From Anaerolineaceae bacterium UBA3924 (lineage in GTDB: Bacteria; Chloroflexota; Anaerolineae; Anaerolineales; Anaerolineaceae): a stretch of DNA of 11,743 bases. The stretch spans positions 1-11,743 of the forward strand of contig DGEO01000023.1 in assembly GCA_002385985.1 (NCBI GenBank), read 5' to 3'. Position numbers and translations under genes: made by a program. The notes beneath the pieces are model-generated. The model saw only the letters and a list, made by a program, of their open reading frames with translations. It searched no databases and had not been told where the DNA came from. Positions 1 to 6,590 of this stretch are shown here, piece by piece. The first letter of the stretch is position 1. Every line of letters begins with the position of its first letter.

Positions 1-78
1 AATCAGTACACCGCCAGCGATAAACTTAAACCTGTTAGCAGACGACTTTACCGGGGGCGCGGTTAACTCCGTTTGCAT
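1..78 (-). CDS. N-terminus of a membrane-anchored protein (possibly CcmE-like), partial
   Basis: The first 26 codons of a gene that continues beyond the left edge. An ATG at 78-76 follows a strong ribosome binding site (AAGGAGG, 4 nt upstream). The frame then stays open to base 1. The peptide starts MQTELTAPPVKSSANRFKF and continues IAGGVLI: a short polar, basic N-terminus followed by the start of a hydrophobic segment, as expected for a cytoplasmic N-terminus and one membrane anchor. This layout (Lys/Arg-Phe-Lys-Phe, then a Gly-rich hydrophobic helix) resembles the heme chaperone CcmE, but 26 residues cannot settle it and many single-pass proteins look alike. The call as a real gene rests on the ribosome binding site and the promoter-like DNA upstream; the function is a guess. 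Confidence 0.55.
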   Translation of the reverse strand, partial: MQTELTAPPVKSSANRFKFIAGGVLI

Positions 79-238
79 GCTTTCCTCCTTGACCGCAAAT
101 CACCACGCCTGCTGGGCGCACTCACCCGCAGGGTAAGGATATTTTGATACCACAACATTAAAAAATAGTGAAATATGCATCAATAATCGCTAAGAGTAGA
201 AATCCGCTATCTTTGATGCGTTTTGTCGCATGGGCATC

Positions 239-244
239 ATTATA
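239..244 (-). promoter_or_regulatory. -10 box of the promoter for the left-edge gene, with nearby inverted repeats
   Basis: On the minus strand 239-244 reads TATAAT. No good -35 is seen at 16-18 bp (TTGATT at 267-272 is 22 bp away). The stretch between this box and the start at 78 is AT-rich compared with the surroundings and would give a leader of about 150 nt. Just downstream lie ATGCG/CGCAT arms (216-220 and 227-231) and TGATGC/GCATCA arms (214-219 and 234-239). A further GCATCA is at 177-182. This grouping around the start point looks like an operator. No gene is seen in 79-394. Confidence 0.45.
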
Positions 245-346
245 CCCAGAGAGCGGAAAAATAGCTAATCAATTCCTCCCCTGCCGGAGAAGAATGTGCC
301 AATCATAACATCAAAGCATGACGCTGCGCGGACGTTTAAGAATAGC

Positions 347-368
347 GCCGCCGGGCGAAGCCGGCGGC
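347..368 (-). terminator. GC-rich hairpin behind the glycosyltransferase gene
   Basis: GCCGCCGG (347-354) and CCGGCGGC (361-368) form a perfect 8-bp stem with a 6-nt loop, 26 nt past the stop codon of the glycosyltransferase. Read on the minus strand the stem is followed by GCTATTCTTAAAC, a weak U-rich tail. It is probably the intrinsic terminator of the lipoprotein-pncC-glycosyltransferase operon, though the imperfect tail makes it less certain than the two plus-strand terminators in the window. Confidence 0.5.
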
Positions 369-394
369 CATTTACTCTCAGGTCAACCTCTACC

Positions 395-1636
395 TTACGA
401 GGCCTGACTGCCCTCCGGCTCTTCATCCCACTGCCAGCGCACCCGATTCTTCTTCAACAGGCGGATGAGCGACAGCCGGCCGGCAGGTTCGCTGGGGCGC
501 GGACCCTGCTGGGCGCCCTCCCAGACAATCTTCGCGGCATCCAGCGCCGCCTCGGGGCGTCCGGCGCGGCGGGCGTTGGCCGAGCGAATCTCCAGCAGGC
601 GCCTGTCGTCGGCCACCCAGTGCGCCAGCGTTTCCAGCAGCTGCATCTCGGTGAAGGCCAGGTCACCGGCGCCCGAGCTGATTACGTAGTCGGCGTTGCC
701 GGTTTCCTGCCCGGGGATCACGTCCACCAGGATCAGCGGCAGCCCGCAGGCCAGCGCCTCGGTGACAATCAACCCGCCCGCCTTGCAGATGATCAGGTTC
801 GAGGCCTGCATCAGCGAGATGACATCGTCCGTGAACTCGAAGATCTTGACGGGGATGTGCCAGCGCTCCTCCTGCAGCTGGTTGAACATCTCCTTATCCT
901 TCCCGGTAACGGCGATCAGCTGCAGCGGGTAGCCGAAGTGGTTGACCACATGCAGGGCTTCCTGCAGGTGCTCCACCCGCCGACTGCCCACCGCCAGGAT
1001 GGTCAGCCGGTCCGGGTCCAGCCCGAGACTGGCGCGGATTTCGGCCGGTGAGCGCTGGCTCAGCGCGCAGGCCGGGTTCACCGGGATGCCGGTCACGTGC
1101 ACCTGCTCCGGCCGGAAGCCGTAATTCAGGGCCAGCTCGCGGACCGAGGGAGTCGGGACGAACAGCCCGTCCACCCGCTTGTTCAGCCACAGGCGGTGGA
1201 TGGTGGCCAGGTCGGTAATGGCCATGTACTGCGGCACCCGGATGCGGGAAATGGTGAACACCGCCGAGATCACGCTGACATAGATCGGGTACGTGCTGAT
1301 GATGGCGTGCGGTTTATACTGGCGGATCAGGTCGCTGATCACCTCGTAAATCAGCACGGTCATGGCATTCTCAATCAGGTTCGTGGGAACAGCGTAGTCC
1401 GACGCGTCAAAGCCCAGTTTGTACAGCTCCGGCAGGCTGCGCACCAGCTTGTCATAGTCCGATTCCGCTTCGCGCAGGAAGAACGGCACGCGGCGGTCAT
1501 CCAGCGGGTTCACAATGGAAACCTGCGCCTGCTCGCCGTACAGGCTGTCCAGTGCGGCGGCGATCGCATTGGCCGCGCTGCGGTGGCCAAACCCGGCGTC
1601 CGCTGTCAGGATCAGGATCCGTTTGCTTCCAGCCAT
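395..1636 (-). CDS. MGDG-synthase-type glycosyltransferase (GT28-like), probably glycolipid synthesis
   Basis: 413 residues with the two-domain layout of the monogalactosyldiacylglycerol synthase/UgtP group, which transfer a sugar from a UDP-sugar to a lipid at the inner membrane face. The N-terminal domain opens with RILILTADAGFGHRSAANAI (residues 6-25), matching the family's Gly-Gly-His acceptor-side motif with H18. The C-terminal Rossmann domain has CKAGGLIVTEALACGLPLIL (284-303), then IPGQETGN (307-314), the nucleotide-sugar binding signature. Length is normal. The glycine-rich loop that usually opens the second domain reads AVGSRRVEH (215-223), with fewer glycines than typical. The ATG at 1636 has GAGGAG upstream. 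It is the last gene of a minus-strand cluster, 68 nt after pncC. The sugar and acceptor cannot be read from sequence; a bacterial glucosyl- or galactosyl-diacylglycerol synthase is most likely. Confidence 0.85.
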   Translation of the reverse strand: MAGSKRILILTADAGFGHRSAANAIAAALDSLYGEQAQVSIVNPLDDRRVPFFLREAESDYDKLVRSLPELYKLGFDASDYAVPTNLIENAMTVLIYEVISDLIRQYKPHAIISTYPIYVSVISAVFTISRIRVPQYMAITDLATIHRLWLNKRVDGLFVPTPSVRELALNYGFRPEQVHVTGIPVNPACALSQRSPAEIRASLGLDPDRLTILAVGSRRVEHLQEALHVVNHFGYPLQLIAVTGKDKEMFNQLQEERWHIPVKIFEFTDDVISLMQASNLIICKAGGLIVTEALACGLPLILVDVIPGQETGNADYVISSGAGDLAFTEMQLLETLAHWVADDRRLLEIRSANARRAGRPEAALDAAKIVWEGAQQGPRPSEPAGRLSLIRLLKKNRVRWQWDEEPEGSQAS

Positions 1637-1666
1637 GGATTACTCCTCAGGTAATTGTTGTCCCCC

Positions 1667-1672
1667 AGTATA
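1667..1672 (-). promoter_or_regulatory. Possible internal -10 box before the glycosyltransferase gene
   Basis: Minus strand TATACT lies 30 nt before the glycosyltransferase start, in the 68-nt gap after pncC. There is no convincing -35. The same gap carries GACCGGC twice in tandem (1687-1693 and 1696-1702). Both could be chance; it would allow expression of the glycosyltransferase independent of the upstream genes. Confidence 0.2.
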
Positions 1673-1704
1673 ACCTGTCCGCCTTTGACCGGCTAGACCG
1701 GCCT

Positions 1705-2214
1705 TTACAGGCCGCCGTGCAGCCACTCCAGCAGCAGGCGCAGGGCCGTTTCTGCGGACTGAGCCTTGATCTCGCGGCGGGCGCCGTTGAAATGATACTG
1801 CCAGGCCTGCCTGCCGCGCGGCGAGCTGATGCCAATCCACACCGTCCCCACCGGCTTTTCAACCGTGCCGCCGCCCGGCCCGGCGATTCCGGTCACCGAC
1901 AGGCCCACGACGCGCTCCTCCCGGTCCGGGCCGACCAGCCTGCGCGCCCCATCCGCCATGGCCAGCGCCGTCTCCCGGCTGACAGCGCCGTGCGCGGCCA
2001 GCGTTTCAGCGGGTACGCCCAGCAGCGCCTTTTTCATCTGATTGGCGTACACAATCGCCCCGCCCAGGTAATACTTCGACGACCCGGGCACGCTGGTCAC
2101 CCAGTGACCGATCAACCCGCCGGTGCAGGATTCAGCAGTGGTCAGCAGGGCACTTCTCTGGCGCAGCGCAGCCCCGACCTGTTCGGCAAGGATGTGCAGA
2201 ACACCGTCGTCCAC
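1705..2214 (-). CDS. pncC: Nicotinamide-nucleotide amidohydrolase (PncC / CinA C-terminal domain)
   Basis: 169 residues, the length of the stand-alone CinA C-terminal domain. The family hydrolyses nicotinamide mononucleotide to nicotinic acid mononucleotide and ammonia, returning nicotinamide breakdown products to NAD synthesis in the cytoplasm. Visible family signatures are TAESCTGG (residues 26-33, with the active-site serine S29), GGAIVYANQMKK (51-62) and LSVTGIAGPGGGTVEKPVGT (105-124), followed by the WIG strand and a late FNGAR (142-146). There is no N-terminal molybdopterin-binding-like domain as in full CinA. The start is a GTG at 2214, only 3 nt after the TAA of the lipoprotein gene and with no good ribosome binding site of its own, so translation is probably coupled to the upstream gene. 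Confidence 0.9.
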   Translation of the reverse strand: MDDGVLHILAEQVGAALRQRSALLTTAESCTGGLIGHWVTSVPGSSKYYLGGAIVYANQMKKALLGVPAETLAAHGAVSRETALAMADGARRLVGPDREERVVGLSVTGIAGPGGGTVEKPVGTVWIGISSPRGRQAWQYHFNGARREIKAQSAETALRLLLEWLHGGL

Positions 2215-2217
2215 GGC

Positions 2218-3612
2218 TTATTCCACAGGCGGCACAGAATATCCCGGCGTGTAATGGATCCGTTCGGGAGACTGGTCCACCACCGTGATGGACTCGCCGT
2301 TCAGGTGCTGCAGGATCAGCGAGGTGGACCCTTCAAACCCATCCATATAAACAAAGCTGTCCGCGTCCAGCCACTCAAAACTGCCGGGGAAGCGGCCATA
2401 CTCGAAGGTCACCGGCGCATCCCCTTTTGCCGTACTGCCCACCTGAATCACCTTTGCTGTGCCATTGGTGAAAACAAACCTGTTTCCGTCCGGCGACCAG
2501 CCCTGGAAGGCAAGCCCGCCGACATCCACCAGCCGGTCCTCCCCGGTGGTCAGATCCACCAGACGTGCCTCAAACGACTTGGGGTCCGACTCCAGCGGCC
2601 GCGTGTAGAAGAGATACCTACCATCGGGGCTGAAGCCGCTGACCCGCCGGAGCGGGTCGAGGGACTGGTAAGAGAACAGCTCCACCGGAGGCAGGCCGTT
2701 CAATGACACCTGCCAGACCCGGATCGGCTCCTCCGGGGCCATCATCCAGTCGTAGTGCGGCAGCATGAGGACAATCGACTGCCCGTCCTGCGACCAGGCG
2801 GCGAGGGGATAATAGGGCCACTCGCTGTAGGTTGAGACCGTATTGTAGGAGTGAATCACCCGGTAATTGCTGCCGTCCAGATTGCACACCGCCAGGAAAT
2901 TGGTGTGGATGAGCAGGATCTGCTCGCCATCCGGGGAAAAACGAATGGTTCCCCCCTTCCCCGGCGGGATGATTTCGTGGATCTCACCGCTATCGATGTT
3001 GATTCTCAGCAGGTCCAGGCTGTCCACCATCATTTCGTCCAGCCGGTAGGTGGTGAAATACACCCACTCCCCATCCGCCGAAAGCCAGATAGATGCCGGG
3101 ATGCGGTACTCAGACGGTTCGGAGCTGGCTTCGGCCAGTTCCGCCGGCCCGGCCAGGCGGCGGGCATCATTACCGTCCTTGCTCACGGCCCAAAGCGCGG
3201 TCTCCCGGTTGTCTTCCAGCACCTCCATCACCAGCCAGCGGCTCGCCGGGTTCGTATCCATGGAGATGACCGTGCCCCCGGCTTCATAGATCTGCTGACT
3301 GCCGCTCTGGTCTCCCCAGTGATAGATGCGGCTCTCCTCAGAATACCACAGGGTGAGGGTATCTTCGGCCTGACTTTCAAGCGGCTGCGCGGCGGCCGGT
3401 TCAGGCTCCTTGGGCTGCACAGTCGGCTGCGGCGTGGGAACGGGATCCGCCGGCGTGGGTGAGGTTTGAATGGAAATGGGCGCCTGGGTCGGGCCGCTCT
3501 CGATCATGCTGTTTGCTGTAGGTGTGGTTTCGGCTCCGGTGCATCCGGCCAGCCCAAACAGAACAACGACAGCGGCCGTGAACAGGGCTGCGGCCCATTT
3601 CGCATTCCTCAT
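2218..3612 (-). CDS. Secreted lipoprotein with TolB/WD40-like beta-propeller repeats
   Basis: 464 residues from the chosen start. A signal peptide (basic MRNAKW, hydrophobic core, lipobox LAGC with C24) predicts a lipid-anchored protein outside the cytoplasmic membrane. A Thr/Pro-rich linker follows (about 28-78), then blade-like repeats with the WD40-like/PD40 signature: WLSADGEWVYF, FSPDGEQILLI, WSQDGQSIVLM, FSPDGRYLFYT and WSPDGNRFVFT, spaced about 50 residues apart. Such propellers usually bind proteins or peptidoglycan-associated partners; no enzyme motif is visible. Two ATGs are possible (3618 and 3612). The AGGAG at 3625-3621 is only 2 nt from the first but 8 nt from the second, so 3612 is preferred. 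It is first in the cluster with pncC and the glycosyltransferase and diverges from the GH1 gene. The precise role is unknown. Confidence 0.8.
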   Translation of the reverse strand: MRNAKWAAALFTAAVVVLFGLAGCTGAETTPTANSMIESGPTQAPISIQTSPTPADPVPTPQPTVQPKEPEPAAAQPLESQAEDTLTLWYSEESRIYHWGDQSGSQQIYEAGGTVISMDTNPASRWLVMEVLEDNRETALWAVSKDGNDARRLAGPAELAEASSEPSEYRIPASIWLSADGEWVYFTTYRLDEMMVDSLDLLRINIDSGEIHEIIPPGKGGTIRFSPDGEQILLIHTNFLAVCNLDGSNYRVIHSYNTVSTYSEWPYYPLAAWSQDGQSIVLMLPHYDWMMAPEEPIRVWQVSLNGLPPVELFSYQSLDPLRRVSGFSPDGRYLFYTRPLESDPKSFEARLVDLTTGEDRLVDVGGLAFQGWSPDGNRFVFTNGTAKVIQVGSTAKGDAPVTFEYGRFPGSFEWLDADSFVYMDGFEGSTSLILQHLNGESITVVDQSPERIHYTPGYSVPPVE

Positions 3613-3745
3613 ATGCATTACTCCTGTATGTGAGATTGGATCTCGCAGGGGAGCTCGATCGAATCCAGTAATCGGACGCCAGTCTCCTGATAACCCCGTC
3701 CTGTCTTCCTCTTACTGCATGCTGCCGGGATTGACCGGTACATCC

Positions 3746-3753
3746 ATTATAAT
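3746..3753. promoter_or_regulatory. Shared AT-rich -10-like element between divergent genes
   Basis: ATTATAAT in the 188-bp gap between the lipoprotein and GH1 genes gives TATAAT on both strands: 3748-3753 on plus and 3751-3746 on minus. No good -35 exists at 16-18 bp on either side (TTGACC at 3731 is only 11 bp from the plus -10). It would leave about 40 nt of leader for the GH1 gene and about 125 nt for the lipoprotein gene, where only a small GAGAT/ATCTC hairpin (3632-3644) is seen. The GH1 gene has its own ribosome binding site, AAGGAG at 3790-3795. Confidence 0.35.
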
Positions 3754-3800
3754 AAGTTCGCCCATTAAATGAAACTATCGAATCTCCGAAAGGAGTCGCC

Positions 3801-5129
3801 ATGCCGCCACAAGCCAGCTTTACTTTTCCCCGGGGGTTTCTCTGGGGCGCCGCAACGGCCGCGCACCAGGTGGAAGGCCAGAACCACAACAACAACTGGT
3901 CGCGCTGGGAAGAGGAAGGGCACATCCTCTACGACCACCGCTCCGGGCTGGCCGCCGACTGGTGGGGCGGGCGCTGGGCGGAAGACTTCGACCGCGCCGT
4001 GGCGACCGGCCAGAACGCCCACCGGCTGTCCATCGAATGGAGCCGCATCCAGCCCGAACCGGAGCGCTGGGACGATGACGCGCTGGATTTCTACCGCCAG
4101 ATGGTTTCCGGCCTGGTCGAGCGCGGCCTGACCCCGATGGTCACCCTGCACCACTTCACCGACCCGCTGTGGCTGTACGAACGCGGCGGCTGGGAAGACG
4201 ACGAGACGCCGCAGCAGTTCGCCCGCTTTGTGATGAAGGTGGTCGGCGCACTCAAGGATTACACCAACCTGTGGGTGACCATCAACGAGCCGAACGTCTA
4301 CGTGCAGGGCGGGTACCTGGGGGGCGGCTTCCCGCCGGGAAAGAACGACCTGGCCACTGCTTTCAAGGTGATGCACAACCTGGTCCGCGGGCATGCCTAC
4401 GCCTACAAGGCCATCCACTACCTGCAGCCCAACGCCCGGGTGGGCATCGCGATCAACTACCGCGGCTTTCAGCCGGCCCGATCCTGGCTTCCTCTGGATT
4501 CCGTCATGGCCGGCATCCTCTCCAGCAACTTCAACGATGCATTCAACAACAGCCTGGTGAACGGCCGGCTGAACTTCGCCTTTCGCACCGCTACCATCCC
4601 TGAAGCCGTAAAGACGCAGGACTTCATCGGACTGAACTACTACACCGTCGACCAGGTGGCCTTTAACCTGCTCAAAGCGCAGGACCTGTTCCATACCCGC
4701 TTCTATCCCTCCGGGGCGCTGCTCTCGGACACCGGCTTCCTGGCCAACAGGCCGGAGGGCATGTTCCAGGGGCTGCGCTGGGCCAACCGCTACAACCTGC
4801 CCATCATCGTCACTGAAAACGGCGTCGAGGATCAGGACGACGATCTGCGCCCGCGCTATCTGGTCGAGCACCTGCATCAGGTATGGCGCGCGCTGGTGGC
4901 TTCCATCCCGGTCAAGGGCTACTTCCACTGGTCACTGGTGGATAACTTCGAATGGGAGCGCGGCTGGACCCAGCGCTTCGGCCTGTGGGGACTGGACCTG
5001 GACACCCAGGCCCGCATCCGCCGCGCCAGCGTGGACCTGTACGCCGGCATCTGCAAAGAAAACGCCATCACATCCGAACTGGTGGAGCAGTACACACCGC
5101 AAATCTACAGCCAGCTTTTCCCTGGCTGA
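3801..5129 (+). CDS. Glycoside hydrolase family 1 beta-glycosidase (probable beta-glucosidase)
   Basis: 442 residues, the usual GH1 length, with no signal peptide, so it acts on imported oligosaccharides in the cytoplasm. These retaining enzymes cleave beta-linked terminal sugars through two glutamates. The N-terminal signature is FPRGFLWGAATAAHQVEG (9-26). Others are HRLSIEWSRIQPE (74-86), HHFTDP (117-122), TINEP with acid/base E163, DFIGLNYYT (274-282), TENG with nucleophile E339, and FHWSLVDNFEW (375-385), whose Glu-Trp contacts the sugar. All catalytic positions are present. The region between about 225 and 270 is compact compared with bacterial BglA. The start is the ATG at 3801 with AAGGAG 5 nt upstream. 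It is followed 18 nt later by a histidine phosphatase, probably in one transcript. Substrate (glucoside, galactoside or fucoside) cannot be decided from sequence. Confidence 0.92.
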   Translation: MPPQASFTFPRGFLWGAATAAHQVEGQNHNNNWSRWEEEGHILYDHRSGLAADWWGGRWAEDFDRAVATGQNAHRLSIEWSRIQPEPERWDDDALDFYRQMVSGLVERGLTPMVTLHHFTDPLWLYERGGWEDDETPQQFARFVMKVVGALKDYTNLWVTINEPNVYVQGGYLGGGFPPGKNDLATAFKVMHNLVRGHAYAYKAIHYLQPNARVGIAINYRGFQPARSWLPLDSVMAGILSSNFNDAFNNSLVNGRLNFAFRTATIPEAVKTQDFIGLNYYTVDQVAFNLLKAQDLFHTRFYPSGALLSDTGFLANRPEGMFQGLRWANRYNLPIIVTENGVEDQDDDLRPRYLVEHLHQVWRALVASIPVKGYFHWSLVDNFEWERGWTQRFGLWGLDLDTQARIRRASVDLYAGICKENAITSELVEQYTPQIYSQLFPG

Positions 5130-5147
5130 TCGAATTACAGGAGCATC

Positions 5148-5711
5148 ATGACGACATTATGGTTGGTCCGGCACGGACAGACGGACTGGAACCTGGAACG
5201 CCGCTACCAGGGCCAGATCGATATCCCCCTGAACGAAACCGGCCGCGAGCAGGCGCGGCGGGCGGCAGCCCAGCTGCGGGGCCGCACCTTCGACGCGCTG
5301 TACGCCAGCGACCTGGCCCGCGCCCGGGAAACCGCGGAAATCATTGCCCGGGAGGTCGGCCTGCCCATCCGTCCGGATAAACGCCTGCGAGAGATTTCTT
5401 ATGGAGACTGGGAAGGGCTGACCGTCGACGAGGTGGCAGCGAACGGCGGATATCGTGATCGCGAGGTCAGCCGGCTGCTCGACGACTGGCGCGCCCCGGG
5501 CGGCGAAAGCCTGGGCGAAGTGGCTGACCGCGTCTGGGCGGCCGTACAGGACATCTGCCAGGCTCACCCCGGGCAGCAGGTGCTTGTGGTTGCGCACGGC
5601 TCCTGTCTGGCGGCGCTGCTCTGCCGGGTCCGCGGCCTGCCCCTCTCGGAGGTGTTCGCCAATATCCCGGAGAACGCTGCGCCCTTCAAACTGGAACTCT
5701 CCCTGGCGTAA
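5148..5711 (+). CDS. Histidine phosphatase family protein (phosphoglycerate mutase-like)
   Basis: 187 residues of the branch-1 histidine phosphatase superfamily, which transfer phosphate via a phosphohistidine. The N-terminal LVRHGQTDWN (6-15) holds the RHG triad with nucleophile H9. S54-x3-R58 lies in YASDLARARETA, the general acid/base is E82 in LREISYGDWEG, and the second histidine H150 is in VVAHGSCLAALL. All are intact, so it should be an active phosphatase or mutase. At this length it fits cofactor-dependent GpmB/CobC-type phosphatases better than true glycolytic mutases. Context gives little help: it is the second gene behind the GH1 glycosidase (18 nt gap, AGGAG 4 nt before ATG) and both end at the terminator at 5736. 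A sugar- or nucleotide-phosphate substrate is possible. Alpha-ribazole phosphatase is an alternative, but no cobalamin genes are nearby. Confidence 0.88.
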   Translation: MTTLWLVRHGQTDWNLERRYQGQIDIPLNETGREQARRAAAQLRGRTFDALYASDLARARETAEIIAREVGLPIRPDKRLREISYGDWEGLTVDEVAANGGYRDREVSRLLDDWRAPGGESLGEVADRVWAAVQDICQAHPGQQVLVVAHGSCLAALLCRVRGLPLSEVFANIPENAAPFKLELSLA

Positions 5712-5735
5712 CCCATCCCCGCCTGACGCCAACGC

Positions 5736-5766
5736 AGCCCCCTCTGAAATAGAGGGGGCTTTTTTC
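5736..5766 (+). terminator. Intrinsic terminator of the GH1-phosphatase operon
   Basis: AGCCCCCTCT (5736-5745) and AGAGGGGGCT (5751-5760) make a perfect 10-bp stem with loop GAAAT, followed by a run of T from 5760 to 5765. This is a textbook Rho-independent terminator, 25 nt behind the phosphatase stop codon. Confidence 0.93.
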
Positions 5767-5791
5767 TGCACAAATGTGTCAAAGTGACCGG

Positions 5792-5821
5792 TTGACTTAA
5801 ATAGAATGTTTGTTCTATAAT
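5792..5821 (+). promoter_or_regulatory. Strong sigma70-type promoter for the four-TM membrane protein
   Basis: TTGACT (5792-5797) and TATAAT (5816-5821) are separated by 18 bp: only one mismatch to consensus, the best promoter in the window. The expected start lies near 5828, giving a leader of about 34 nt with GAGAGAGGG before the ATG at 5862. GTCAA (5778-5782) and TTGAC (5792-5796) form an inverted repeat over the -35, and TGAT/ATCA arms (5824-5835) flank the start point. Confidence 0.8.
5801..5818. promoter_or_regulatory. Inverted repeat in the promoter spacer, LexA-box-like operator
   Basis: ATAGAA (5801-5806) and TTCTAT (5813-5818) are perfect 6-bp arms, 6 nt apart, filling the spacer and entering the -10 box. 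Read as GAATGTTTGTTC (5804-5815), it differs by one base from GAAC-N4-GTTC, the core of the Gram-positive type of LexA site. Its position would let a bound repressor block RNA polymerase. Which protein binds is inference; other dimeric repressors could fit. Confidence 0.45.
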
Positions 5822-5861
5822 ACTGATATCGATCAACGCACAACAGAGAGAGGGTATCAAC

Positions 5862-6521
5862 ATGCAGCATTCGAACGTTTTCACCCGGCCCCTTTTCAGC
5901 ACCCCCTTCAGCGGGATCAAGATCCGCCCCGGGGTGGCTTTTTACCTGGTGCTGGTGGCTGCCCTGGCGGCCTTTGAGCTGTTCAACTACTCCACCACCG
6001 ATTACGCCCTGCGCGACCTGCTGGGCGATCTGAAAGCCGGCAGCCTGCCCTGGGCCACCATCCTGACTGCGGCCTTCTGCGCCATCGACGTCGCCGGCCT
6101 GACCCGCCTGTTCGCCCCCTCCGGCAGCGCCGGGGTAACCCGCAGCACCTGGTTCCTGTTCGGCGCCTGGTTCCTGGCCGCCACCATGAACGTGATGCTG
6201 ACCTGGTGGGGCCTTTCGGTGGCCATCTCCGACCAGCTGATGCAGTCCGCCAGCGTGCTGGACGGCGAGACCCTGGCCCAGGTGGTTCCGGTCGCCGTCG
6301 CCCTGATGGTGTGGGTGATCCGCATCCTGATCATCGGCTCGCTGACCCAGGCCATCGCCGGGGCCGTCTCCCGCCCCGCCATGCCTGCCGCGCCAGCCCC
6401 CGCCCTGCGGGCAGTGCCCAACCGCGAGCGCTCCTATGTACCCGGCCGATCCGTCCAGCCCGCCGTGCTGACCCGCAATATGGCCCGCCCGGCCTCCGTG
6501 CGCAAGAGCTTGCGCCAGTAA
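5862..6521 (+). CDS. Four-TM integral membrane protein of unknown function
   Basis: 219 residues; I do not recognise the family. Four hydrophobic segments are visible at about 24-43, 61-84, 95-120 and 138-166. A cytoplasmic N-terminus is likely. The tail (171-219) is rich in Ala, Pro and Arg, with ten or so basic residues and almost no acidic ones, as expected for a cytoplasmic, positively charged end that might touch lipid, DNA or RNA. No catalytic motif or metal-binding cluster is seen; FELFNYSTTDYALRDLLGDL (38-57) links the first two helices and LMQSASVLDGET (126-137) joins the third and fourth. The gene stands alone: strong terminator before it, own near-consensus promoter with an operator-like repeat, hairpin terminator after it. 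The start is the ATG at 5862 with GAGAGAGGG 7 nt upstream. Being monocistronic and specifically controlled suggests a condition-dependent role. Confidence 0.75.
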   Translation: MQHSNVFTRPLFSTPFSGIKIRPGVAFYLVLVAALAAFELFNYSTTDYALRDLLGDLKAGSLPWATILTAAFCAIDVAGLTRLFAPSGSAGVTRSTWFLFGAWFLAATMNVMLTWWGLSVAISDQLMQSASVLDGETLAQVVPVAVALMVWVIRILIIGSLTQAIAGAVSRPAMPAAPAPALRAVPNRERSYVPGRSVQPAVLTRNMARPASVRKSLRQ

Positions 6522-6556
6522 ACGGACTGTACGGTCAACCCTGCCTTCTAGCTCTG

Positions 6557-6590
6557 AACCAGCCGGAACCCTATCCGGCTGGTTTTAATT
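6557..6590 (+). terminator. Intrinsic terminator of the membrane protein gene, overlapping the convergent kinase gene
   Basis: AACCAGCCGG (6557-6566) and CCGGCTGGTT (6575-6584) form a perfect 10-bp stem with an 8-nt loop, followed by TTAATT. The T tail exists only for plus-strand transcripts; on the minus strand the stem is followed by CAGAGC. The stop codon of the histidine kinase (6573-6571) lies in the loop, so the right arm of the stem is also coding DNA for the kinase C-terminus. Confidence 0.85.

Noticed and set aside
296..1051. 251-codon plus-strand ORF
   Set aside because: Runs opposite the glycosyltransferase gene and has low-complexity Gln/Arg/Leu-rich composition typical of the antisense frame of a GC-rich gene; no family motif.
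1552..2706. 384-codon plus-strand ORF
   Set aside because: Antisense to three genes at once (glycosyltransferase, pncC, lipoprotein) whose protein motifs are clear; no motif of its own.
3613..3618. First of two ATGs for the lipoprotein gene
   Set aside because: Only 2 nt separate it from AGGAG, too close; the second ATG, 8 nt away, gives a normal signal peptide. The difference is two residues.
3765..4928. 387-codon minus-strand ORF
   Set aside because: Antisense to the GH1 gene, which has all its catalytic motifs. His/Val/Gly-rich composition is that of an antisense frame.
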